36,541 bases of DNA from Melioribacter sp. GTDB lineage: Bacteria; Bacteroidota; Ignavibacteria; Ignavibacteriales; Melioribacteraceae. Where the stretch lies: positions 1-36,541 of the forward strand of contig JAHEZQ010000037.1 of the NCBI GenBank assembly GCA_023250955.1. The letters run 5' to 3'. The notes under the pieces were generated by a model. The model was not told the DNA's origin and did not search any database. It saw only the letters and a list, made by a program, of their open reading frames with translations. The translations under genes were made by a program, and so were the position numbers. Positions 1 through 7,231 of the stretch are shown here, in pieces (the stretch's first letter is position 1; every line of letters begins with the position of its first letter).

Positions 1-1
1 T

Positions 2-328
2 GCATACTCACTTGCTGAGCGCAACATTCGGCTGCAGGAAGCATTAACTATGTCGAAGAAAGCAATTGATGCCGAGCCGAAAAATTCTTCATACCTTGAT
101 ACGATTGGCTGGATCTATTTCCGTCTTGGCGATTATAAAAAGGCGAAAAAAAATATAGAAGAAGCTATAAAAATAGAAAACAAGAATGCAACACTATTAG
201 ATCATTTAGGTGATGTTCATTCTAAACTTGGCGAGAAATTAAAAGCGGTTGAATTCTGGAAAAATGCTTTCGAAATAGACTCGACAAAGACTTCTATTAA
301 GACGAAAATTGAAAAAGGAGAATTGTGA
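2..328 (+). CDS. TPR-repeat protein, 3' end only
   Basis: The reading frame is open from the window edge (frame of base 2), so this is the C-terminal end of a longer protein and the ATG at 50 is internal. About 108 residues are visible. They contain tetratricopeptide units: one with the pattern NSSYLDTIGWIYFRLGDYKKA followed by an NATLLDHLGDVHSKLGEKLKA unit, each a helix-turn-helix with the usual small and aromatic residues. Such repeats bind other proteins. The stop overlaps the GTG start of the DUF4292 lipoprotein gene by 4 bases, so the two are probably co-translated. In Bacteroidetes-like genomes a large TPR protein often precedes this DUF4292/M23 pair. The full length and the N-terminal domain cannot be judged here. 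Confidence 0.85.
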   Translation, partial: AYSLAERNIRLQEALTMSKKAIDAEPKNSSYLDTIGWIYFRLGDYKKAKKNIEEAIKIENKNATLLDHLGDVHSKLGEKLKAVEFWKNAFEIDSTKTSIKTKIEKGEL

Positions 329-1113
329 AAAAAAGTTTATTTGTTTTTATGACCGCGGCACTTATCTCTCAATTCTATTTGAACGGATGCGCTCCTTCAA
401 CACCCGTTCAGGTTGACAGAATGATTTCTTCAGACCGGCTAATAAAACGACTCGAAGCTAATAGAAGAAAAATAAAAAGTTTTGTAGGCACTGGTTCGAT
501 AAGTATTAAGACTGCTGAGCTTGATGCAAAAAGCAGTTTTCAAGTTGAAATTAAAAAACCGGATACAGTTAAAGTATCTTTCTATGGACCGTTTGGAATT
601 GATCTTGCCTTTGCTCTAATAACTCCTCAGAATTTTCAGTTCTACGATGCTATCAACAACATCTATTATAAAGGAAAGGTTAAACCGGGAGTTATAAAAG
701 ACATTTTAAAAATAAATATTTCCTTTGATGAACTTATTGATGTTGCAACCGGCTCCGTGAACTTGACTGATAAATTAAGAAACGAACCGGATAAGTTTGA
801 AGCTGTGGATGATCTATATAAACTTACTTACATAGATTTGGCCAGCAGGAAGACCAGCGTATATTGGGTTAAATCCGATGAACTTGAAATACGGCAATAT
901 CAACAGAACGATTCTAATGGGAAAAATTTAATTGATGCTAAATATTCGGACTTTATGAAAGTTGAGGAAAATCCAATTCCCAAACAAACAAGTATGGATG
1001 ATCTTCTCAATAATCAAAAAATAAAAATTGAGTATCGGACAATTGAAGTAAACAAAGAAATCGGGAAGCTAAAAATTGATATACCAGACGATGCGAAAAT
1101 CATTGAACTGTAA
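325..1113 (+). CDS. DUF4292-family outer-membrane lipoprotein
   Basis: A 262-residue protein starting at GTG, with AAAGGAG five bases upstream (314-320). The N-terminus is a lipoprotein signal: basic MKKS, a hydrophobic stretch and a lipobox YLNGC with the lipidated Cys near residue 22. The mature part is beta-rich and contains a 'FVGTGSISIKT' segment followed by alternating hydrophobic strands. This fits the DUF4292 family of Bacteroidetes/Chlorobi, which is thought to have a LolB/LolA-like fold. A role in handling lipoproteins or lipids at the outer membrane is an inference from that fold. It overlaps the TPR gene upstream and the EnvC-like gene downstream by 23 bases, so the three form an operon. 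Family assignment is fairly sure; the biochemical function is unknown. Confidence 0.75.
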   Translation: MKKSLFVFMTAALISQFYLNGCAPSTPVQVDRMISSDRLIKRLEANRRKIKSFVGTGSISIKTAELDAKSSFQVEIKKPDTVKVSFYGPFGIDLAFALITPQNFQFYDAINNIYYKGKVKPGVIKDILKINISFDELIDVATGSVNLTDKLRNEPDKFEAVDDLYKLTYIDLASRKTSVYWVKSDELEIRQYQQNDSNGKNLIDAKYSDFMKVEENPIPKQTSMDDLLNNQKIKIEYRTIEVNKEIGKLKIDIPDDAKIIEL

Positions 1114-2323
1114 ATCAATATTAATATTTCTTGTAATCACATCAGCAATTCTCAACGGACAAACTTCCGATAGCATCCGCACAAAGAATCAAGAATTAGA
1201 CCGCATCAAGAAAGATATTTCTGCACTGGAAAAAGAACTTCAGGCAAAAACAAAAAAAGAAAGAGAATCACTTCAAGCGCTTGAAAATATCAATCAGCAA
1301 AATCTGCTTCTGAACAAATTAATTAACAATCTTCTTGCCGATGAAAAAGACAAAGAGATTTTGATTAAAGAGATAGAAGATGAGATCAGCAAAGTGGAAT
1401 CTCGTGTAAAAGATTTAAAAGAAAAATATTCACGATACATTGTTTGGATCTACAAAAATCGCGGACTTTCCATGTGGCGTTTTATTCTTGATGCTGATTC
1501 CTTCAATCAGGCTATCAAACGTTACCGTTATTTAAAATATATCTCGGAACAGAATGAGAGAACTTTAAAACAGCTCAACTCAAATAAATTTCAGCTTGGT
1601 CAGCTTAAGAATGATTTGGAAGGAGAACGGAAAGAAAAAGCTCAATTAGCTCAACAGAAGATGAGTGAACAGGACGCTTTGGAAAAGAAAGAACAGGAGA
1701 AAAAAGACCTGGTAAAACTCCTAAAGAATGATAAAAAACTTATTGCTCAGGAAATTGAAGCAAAGAGAAGGGCGGAAATTGCAATCAAAAGTATGATTGC
1801 AAAGTTGATTGAGATAGATCGCGAACGCAAAGCTCAGCTTCATGAAAAGAAAGCAACAGATAAAAAAAGTTTAGCATACAAAAAAAATATTCAATTTTTT
1901 GATTACAGCGCGTTTGAAAATTTTGCACTGTTGCGCGGCAAACTCGGCTGGCCGATACATGAAGGAAAAGTTGTCCGTCCGTTCGGTGAAAATAAAAATG
2001 AACGCCTCAATACAGTTACATTGAATTATGGAATTGATATTGCAGTCAACGGTGAACAAAATGTTTTATCGGTTGCTGAAGGAATTGTTTCTGCGATAGA
2101 CTGGATACCGGGTTACGGCTCAATTGTAATTGTAACTCACCGTGATGATTACAGAACCGTTTATGGACACGTTGCAAATATTACGGTGAAAGAAGGCGAG
2201 AAGGTTAAAGGCGGCAGTGCAATCGGTAAAGTAAATGAAAGTCTTGAGGGGAAAATCTTACACTTCGAAATCTGGAACGAACGGAATTATCAAAATCCGG
2301 AAATTTGGCTGGCAAGAAAATAA
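1091..2323 (+). CDS. EnvC-like coiled-coil protein with degenerate M23 (LytM) domain
   Basis: A 410-residue exported protein. I place the start at ATG 1091, because it gives a normal signal peptide (MRKSLNCK, then ILIFLVITSAILNG); the upstream TTG at 1076 only adds a poor leader. Residues about 25-255 are a long Lys/Glu/Gln-rich coiled coil and about 290-405 a LytM/M23 domain. In active M23 enzymes zinc is held by HxxxD and by the second His of HxH. Here the first position is Asn312 (N-Y-G-I-D, Asp316 kept) and the first His of HxH is Ile389 (I-L-H, His391 kept); His360 in YGH is present. The domain is therefore probably not a peptidase. As in E. coli EnvC it could activate cell-wall amidases during division. 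It overlaps the DUF4292 gene. Confidence 0.85.
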   Translation: MRKSLNCKSILIFLVITSAILNGQTSDSIRTKNQELDRIKKDISALEKELQAKTKKERESLQALENINQQNLLLNKLINNLLADEKDKEILIKEIEDEISKVESRVKDLKEKYSRYIVWIYKNRGLSMWRFILDADSFNQAIKRYRYLKYISEQNERTLKQLNSNKFQLGQLKNDLEGERKEKAQLAQQKMSEQDALEKKEQEKKDLVKLLKNDKKLIAQEIEAKRRAEIAIKSMIAKLIEIDRERKAQLHEKKATDKKSLAYKKNIQFFDYSAFENFALLRGKLGWPIHEGKVVRPFGENKNERLNTVTLNYGIDIAVNGEQNVLSVAEGIVSAIDWIPGYGSIVIVTHRDDYRTVYGHVANITVKEGEKVKGGSAIGKVNESLEGKILHFEIWNERNYQNPEIWLARK

Positions 2324-2330
2324 ATTTACA

Positions 2331-2420
2331 ACTGTCATTGTGAATCCATACGAAGTATGGGTGAAGCAATCTAAAATTTATGAGATTGCTTCGTCCACTG
2401 TGTTCGCTCGCAATGACAGT
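2331..2420. repeat. Imperfect inverted repeat (REP/MITE-like)
   Basis: The outer arms ACTGTCATTG (2331-2340) and CAATGACAGT (2411-2420) are perfect complements. A second inner pair, GAAGCAATCT (2363-2372) and AGATTGCTTC (2383-2392), pairs across a 10-base AT-rich centre. The left arm holds its own small hairpin, CCATAC-GAA-GTATGG. The element sits exactly between the convergent EnvC-like and HAD genes. The sequence resembles the GC-richer 'TCATTGCGAGC...GAAGCAATCT' palindromes found dispersed in many environmental bacterial genomes. It encodes nothing convincing and may also stop transcription from both sides. Copy number cannot be judged from one window. Confidence 0.7.
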
Positions 2421-2429
2421 ATTGAGTTT

Positions 2430-3080
2430 TTACTCTAAATTCTCTTTTAAAAACTTCATTAGCTCATCAACTGTTTCGAAGACGTAATCGCTATTCATTT
2501 CTAAAATTTTCTGCTTAGCATAGCTATCCCAAACAACGGATGCAATTTTTACTCCTGCATTTCTTGCAGCAATAACATCTGCGGGCGCATCGCCAATCAT
2601 TAAAACTTTATCGCGGTTCAAATTAAATTTTTGTACAAACATATCTATTCCTTCCGGTGAAGGTTTATGACCTTCAATATCATCGCCGGTAACTATCATA
2701 TCGAATAGATCATACACACCAATTTTCTTTAACGTTATATCTGTCGAGCCGCGTCCTTTGCCTGTATAAATCGAAAGTGGAATGTTCTTAGACTTTATAT
2801 ATAGAAGTGCTTCTTTAATTCCGGGGTAGACATCAGCCATTGCATGATGTTTAGCTTCATAGAAAGCCATATAATCTTTTCTGGCTTCTTCATAATCTTC
2901 TTTCATCAACTCTTTTAAGATTACATCTTCAGTCGGTCCGAAGAGCGCTATAATCTCTTCATCCGTAACTTTTTTGTTGAGATATTTTTCAGCAACATGC
3001 CGGAAAGTAGCAAAGATAAGTTCGTTTGTTGATGTGAGTGTTCCATCAATGTCAAAAATGATTCCTTCAAAAATTTTCAA
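2430..3080 (-). CDS. HAD-superfamily hydrolase, phosphoglycolate phosphatase-like
   Basis: A 216-residue soluble protein of haloacid dehalogenase subfamily IA. Motif I is FDIDGTLT near residues 9-16, with the nucleophile and acid/base Asp pair. A helical cap follows (about 18-90). Motif II is YTGKG, the motif III Lys is in GHKPSPE and motif IV is GDAPAD. These point to a phosphomonoester phosphatase such as Gph or a beta-phosphoglucomutase relative; the substrate cannot be read from sequence. The start is TTG at 3080, with AAGGTAA just upstream. It lies three bases after the stop of the PQQ-like gene and is probably its co-transcribed partner. Confidence 0.88.
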   Translation of the reverse strand: MKIFEGIIFDIDGTLTSTNELIFATFRHVAEKYLNKKVTDEEIIALFGPTEDVILKELMKEDYEEARKDYMAFYEAKHHAMADVYPGIKEALLYIKSKNIPLSIYTGKGRGSTDITLKKIGVYDLFDMIVTGDDIEGHKPSPEGIDMFVQKFNLNRDKVLMIGDAPADVIAARNAGVKIASVVWDSYAKQKILEMNSDYVFETVDELMKFLKENLE

Positions 3081-3083
3081 GAG

Positions 3084-4208
3084 TTACCTTATTGAGAAGA
3101 TTATTATTGTGTCGGTTTTATTAGAAGTTAAAAATATTTTTTTATCAATTTGCACTAATGAGCTTATAGCGGAATTTCCGTATGTAAAAACATTCTCTTC
3201 ATTAAATTTTTCATTTAAAGAAAAAACGGAATTCCAATTGGTAAAAAGAATTTTCTTTTTATATTCCAACGGAGAAATGTCGTCGCTCTCAAAAAGTTGA
3301 TTACGTTTAATACCTTTCAAAACTTTGCCGCTTACAGTAGAGAGAATAAAAAATTTACTATACAATCCTTTAGCGTATATTTTTTTCTTATCGGTTGAAA
3401 TTCCAATTGCACCGAAAACCTTTGCAGAAGATTTCCATGTAAAATTTCCTAAAAGCAAATCAATTGAGAAAAGCGAATTCTCATTATCAATCACAAAAAC
3501 TTTGTCCCCATCGCTCTTTATCTGTGAATTTGAAAAGTCAGTTTCAGCTTTTTCTTTCCACCGCCAATTTAATAATCCATCTCGTGTATCAATGCAGTAG
3601 AGGAATCCATCCGTACTTGTAAAGAGTAATTTATTGCCAACAACAATTGGTTCTGTTTTGATCATTCCTTTAGCATCATTGTTGTGCCAATATTCCTGCA
3701 GAGTTTCGAGATCATAGCAAAAAATTTTACCGCTGTTTGTCCCGAATATTAGAGCAGATCTTGATTCAGATGTTTTAGGTATCATCAATTCTTTTCTGCC
3801 TGCATACTGAAGCAAAATCAGATTTGTTGTGATACTATCGTCAATTCCAAATGATTGTATTTGGGTTCCCTTCTCTAAATTATAAGTGATGATTTCATTT
3901 TTACTATTTGATGTGCATAATATATTATCAGCTATAACCAATCTTGATTGAAGTTTGTTTGAAGTGCTGCGGTTCCAAATTTTCTTTCCGGATATATCAA
4001 AACATGCTATTACTCCGATTTGATCTGAAGTGTAAATTCTATCTTGATAGAATAATGGTGGAGAAGCGAGATGGGAATTTAGATGAATCTTCAAGACAGT
4101 ATCAATTTGTGAGGTGTTTGTTGTTGAAGACGAAGATATACTATTGTTCTGCGGAAATAGAACAGTAATAAATAATCCCAGAAAAAATATTATTTGCTGA
4201 ATTCTCAT
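3084..4208 (-). CDS. Exported PQQ-like beta-propeller repeat protein
   Basis: A 374-residue protein with an N-terminal signal (MRIQQIIFFLGLFITVLF). The rest is repeated beta-blades of the PQQ/WD-like kind: ACFDISGKKIWNRS, FCYDLETLQEYWHN, YCIDTRDGLLNWRW and FSIDLLLGNFTWKS. Each is a [Y/F]-x-[I/L]-D-x-x-x-G-x-x-x-W variant spaced about 40-50 residues apart, as in BamB and PQQ-dependent dehydrogenases. No catalytic PQQ-binding pattern stands out, so a structural or scaffolding role in the periplasm is likely. No lipobox Cys is seen, unlike canonical BamB. It is the first gene of a minus-strand pair with the HAD phosphatase and is divergent from lepA. Confidence 0.8.
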   Translation of the reverse strand: MRIQQIIFFLGLFITVLFPQNNSISSSSTTNTSQIDTVLKIHLNSHLASPPLFYQDRIYTSDQIGVIACFDISGKKIWNRSTSNKLQSRLVIADNILCTSNSKNEIITYNLEKGTQIQSFGIDDSITTNLILLQYAGRKELMIPKTSESRSALIFGTNSGKIFCYDLETLQEYWHNNDAKGMIKTEPIVVGNKLLFTSTDGFLYCIDTRDGLLNWRWKEKAETDFSNSQIKSDGDKVFVIDNENSLFSIDLLLGNFTWKSSAKVFGAIGISTDKKKIYAKGLYSKFFILSTVSGKVLKGIKRNQLFESDDISPLEYKKKILFTNWNSVFSLNEKFNEENVFTYGNSAISSLVQIDKKIFLTSNKTDTIIIFSIR

Positions 4209-4321
4209 TTCTTAATCCTTAAACAAAAATAATAAAAAGACCAGTTACATTTCGATCTTTATACTCTTGATATTCAAAGAAAATTTAACGCGAATCAGCT
4301 TCGTGTGTCCCCACCATCAAA

Positions 4322-4350
4322 TTGTAATACCCCCTCTATTTTCATATATT
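4322..4350 (+). promoter_or_regulatory. Promoter candidate for lepA
   Basis: TTGTAA (4322-4327) and TATATT (4345-4350) are separated by 17 bases. Transcription would begin near 4357, leaving a leader of about 16 bases before the ATG at 4373. No clear Shine-Dalgarno lies before that ATG. The 164-base gap 4209-4372 must also carry the promoter for the divergent minus-strand pair, for which I see no distinct boxes. Confidence 0.5.
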
Positions 4351-4372
4351 TTCGCACCAAAATTTAAAAAGT

Positions 4373-6166
4373 ATGATTGATATTCGTAATTTTTGCATAA
4401 TTGCCCACATAGATCACGGTAAATCTACAATAGCAGACTGTCTGCTTGAGTTCACCCACACAGTTTCTAAAAGAGAAGCAAAAGAACAGCTACTTGATAG
4501 CTTAGATCTTGAACGTGAACGCGGTATTACAATTAAATCGCACGCAATTCAGATGAAGTATCCAGCACATGATGGCAAGATTTATGTTCTAAATTTGATT
4601 GATACTCCGGGACACGTTGATTTCTCTTATGAAGTCTCACGCTCACTTGCTGCTTGTGAAGGCGCAATTTTAGTTGTTGATGCTGCACAAGGTGTTGAAG
4701 CACAAACCATCAGTAATCTTTATATGGCAATAGATGCCGGGCTTGAAATTATTCCCGTCGTTAATAAAATTGATCTGCCAAGTGCAATGGTTGATGTTGT
4801 GAAGAAACAAATCATTGATTTAATCGGCTGCAAAGCTGAAGATATAATTTCTGTTAGTGCGAAAGAAAGAATTGGCATTGAAGAAATGTTGGAAGCAGTG
4901 GTCAAAAGAATTTCTCCTCCCCAGGGAGATGAGAATGCACCGCTTCAAGCATTAGTATTTGATTCGATCTTTGATTCTTACCGCGGTGCCGTTGCCTACG
5001 TTCGTATATTTAACGGAGTGATGAAAGAAAAAGATGAGATTAAATTTTTTGTAAATGATAAAAAATGTCTTGCTGAAGAAGTAGGTACATTACGTCTGGG
5101 TAGAATTCGTACAGGGGAATTAGCTGCGGGAAATGTTGGATATCTTATTGCCGGAGTTAAAGATGTACACGATACAAAAGTTGGCGATACGGTAACTCAT
5201 TTTAGAAACGGATCTGAATCAGCATTGCCCGGTTATAAAGAAATTAAACCGATGGTTTATAGCGGACTTTATCCTACCGATACAGATGAATATGAAAATC
5301 TTCGTGAAGCACTTGAAAAATTTCGTCTTAACGATTCAGCATTAAGTTACACTCCAGAGACTTCAACAGCACTTGGATTTGGATTCCGCTGCGGATTTCT
5401 TGGTATGCTTCATATGGAAATTGTTCAGGAAAGATTGGAACGTGAATATGATCAATCTATTGTTACCACACTTCCAAACGTTGAATACTGGGTCTTCAAA
5501 AAGAATGGAGTTAAGGTTGTTGTTGATAATCCGGCTGATATGCCGACTGTTGGCGATATAGATCGCGTAGAAGAACCTTATGTAAAAGCACAAATTGTAA
5601 CGCCAAGCGAATATGTCGGGAACTTAATGCAGCTTGCGATTGAAAAAAGGGGAGTATATAAGAATACAACGTATATTGATCCGACTCGTGCAGATATAGA
5701 ATTTGAATTTCCACTTGCAGAAATCATTTTTGATTTTTATGATAAACTGAAGTCTATATCGCGCGGTTATGCTTCTTTTGATTATGAGTTTATTGGTTAC
5801 CGCGAATCCGATCTTGTAAAAATTGATATTTTGTTAAACGGAGAAAAAGTTGATGCGCTTTCTATTATCTGCCATGAAAAAAAGTCTTTTACTTGGGGAC
5901 AGAAAGTATGTACTAAACTTAAAGACTTAATCCCAAGACAGATGTTTGAGATTGCAATACAAGCTGCTATCGGATCAAAAGTCGTATCAAGAACTACTGT
6001 GAAAGCGATGCGTAAAAATGTTTTGGCAAAATGTTACGGCGGAGATATTACCAGAAAGAGAAAACTTCTTGAGAAGCAGAAAGAAGGAAAGAAAAGAATG
6101 AAGCAAGTTGGAAACGTAGAAATTCCGCAAGAAGCATTTTTGGCAGTTTTACAAATTGATGATTAA
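4373..6166 (+). CDS. lepA: Elongation factor 4 (LepA), ribosome back-translocating GTPase
   Basis: A 597-residue translational GTPase, the normal LepA length. The G1 loop is AHIDHGKST (11-19), G2 includes the RERGITIK segment (48-55), G3 is DTPGH (77-81) and G4 is NKID (131-134). The C-terminal signature of LepA is present: a basic tail with [21 protein letters not shown] and the ending [10 protein letters not shown]. This C-terminal domain, and the absence of EF-G domain IV, separate it from EF-G. LepA acts on the 70S ribosome in translation or ribosome assembly and associates with the membrane in some species. It is followed 34 bases later by lepB, a pairing conserved in many bacteria. Confidence 0.97.
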   Translation: MIDIRNFCIIAHIDHGKSTIADCLLEFTHTVSKREAKEQLLDSLDLERERGITIKSHAIQMKYPAHDGKIYVLNLIDTPGHVDFSYEVSRSLAACEGAILVVDAAQGVEAQTISNLYMAIDAGLEIIPVVNKIDLPSAMVDVVKKQIIDLIGCKAEDIISVSAKERIGIEEMLEAVVKRISPPQGDENAPLQALVFDSIFDSYRGAVAYVRIFNGVMKEKDEIKFFVNDKKCLAEEVGTLRLGRIRTGELAAGNVGYLIAGVKDVHDTKVGDTVTHFRNGSESALPGYKEIKPMVYSGLYPTDTDEYENLREALEKFRLNDSALSYTPETSTALGFGFRCGFLGMLHMEIVQERLEREYDQSIVTTLPNVEYWVFKKNGVKVVVDNPADMPTVGDIDRVEEPYVKAQIVTPSEYVGNLMQLAIEKRGVYKNTTYIDPTRADIEFEFPLAEIIFDFYDKLKSISRGYASFDYEFIGYRESDLVKIDILLNGEKVDALSIICHEKKSFTWGQKVCTKLKDLIPRQMFEIAIQAAIGSKVVSRTTVKAMRKNVLAKCYGGDITRKRKLLEKQKEGKKRMKQVGNVEIPQEAFLAVLQIDD

Positions 6167-6200
6167 AATAATTTCAACTCGCAATTAAAAATGGTTTGAT

Positions 6201-7127
6201 ATGTCAATTTTCAAAAAGTCCGAAAAGAAAGAAGAATCCGTCGAGAAGAAGAAGCCGGTTATAAGAACTCCTCAGCAGAAATTTTGGGAGTTCTGGAAAA
6301 ATTTATTATTTGCCGCTATAGCTGCGTTTTTAATAAAAACTTTTCTGATCGAAACTTCCCGTGTTCCAACCGGATCAATGGAAAAAACAATTTGGGTCGG
6401 AGATTTCCTTTTCGTAAATAAATTTGTTTACGGTTCCTCCTCGCCAAGGAATATTCCATTCACAAATATTTCATTACCGTATTTTCAAATGCCGGCTTTA
6501 CACGAACCAAAACACGGCGACATAGTTGTTTTTGAATTTCCCGGTGACAAAGATGAATTGGCTCCTGCAGAATTAAGTAATTATGTTAAAAGATGTATTG
6601 GTGTCCCGGGTGATACGATTAAAATTGTTGACGAAGTAGTTTTTGTTAACGGAAAAGAAGCACCCCGCGCTCCGCAAATTCAATATGATAATTATGTAAG
6701 ACCAATTAATGATATTGAAAATAGAATATTTCCGAAGGGCAGTGCATTTAATGAAGATAATTACGGACCAATTGTAATCCCTAAAAAAGGTGATGTAATA
6801 AATTTAACCTTGGATAATGTAGAACAATGGCGCACAATTATTGACCGTGAATTTGGTAAACGTGTAGTAACTGTTGAAGGCAATCAAATTATGATTGAAG
6901 GGAAAGCGGTTAATTCATACACACTAAAAGAAGATTATTATTTTATGATGGGTGATAACCGTGATGATAGTTTGGATAGCCGATTCTGGGGTTTTGTCCC
7001 ACGTAGTAAAATTATTGGCGAAGCGTTTTTGATTTATTGGTCATGGGATCCAAGCATACCGTTCTCTGATTTTTTCAAACTTCTTGGATCAGTTCGTTTA
7101 GGCAGAATAGCCAAAATAGTTCATTGA
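6201..7127 (+). CDS. lepB: Signal peptidase I
   Basis: A 308-residue type I signal peptidase (S26) that removes signal peptides at the outer face of the inner membrane. A Lys/Glu-rich cytosolic tail (1-30) precedes one membrane segment (about 34-50). The nucleophile is Ser59 in the box PTGSMEKT and the general base is Lys130 in YVKRCIGVPGD. Box E is GDNRDDSLDSR (251-261). An insert between boxes D and E (about 155-240) makes it longer than the Gram-positive enzyme and similar to those of Bacteroidetes. It is co-oriented with lepA and ends at a strong terminator. Confidence 0.96.
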   Translation: MSIFKKSEKKEESVEKKKPVIRTPQQKFWEFWKNLLFAAIAAFLIKTFLIETSRVPTGSMEKTIWVGDFLFVNKFVYGSSSPRNIPFTNISLPYFQMPALHEPKHGDIVVFEFPGDKDELAPAELSNYVKRCIGVPGDTIKIVDEVVFVNGKEAPRAPQIQYDNYVRPINDIENRIFPKGSAFNEDNYGPIVIPKKGDVINLTLDNVEQWRTIIDREFGKRVVTVEGNQIMIEGKAVNSYTLKEDYYFMMGDNRDDSLDSRFWGFVPRSKIIGEAFLIYWSWDPSIPFSDFFKLLGSVRLGRIAKIVH

Positions 7128-7153
7128 GTTTAAGCGGATTATTAGTTTAATTC

Positions 7154-7196
7154 AAAGTGCGGGTAAGTATAAATTCTTATTTCGCACTTTTTTATT
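7154..7196 (+). terminator. Rho-independent terminator after lepB
   Basis: AAAGTGCG (7154-7161) pairs with CGCACTTT (7183-7190); an inner TAAG/CTTA pair extends the stem. It is followed by TTTATTTTATT. It separates the lepA-lepB operon from the subtilase gene. Confidence 0.8.
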
Positions 7197-7231
7197 TTAT
7201 TATTTGTTAGAGAATGATAATCGAGGTTTTT

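Noticed and set aside
2235-2438. Open frame running from the EnvC-like gene into the inverted repeat
   Set aside because: Its first half is the M23 domain in another frame and the second half is the repeat; no ribosome site.
5363-5714. Several open frames overlapping lepA
   Set aside because: All lie within the conserved LepA sequence and have no independent support.
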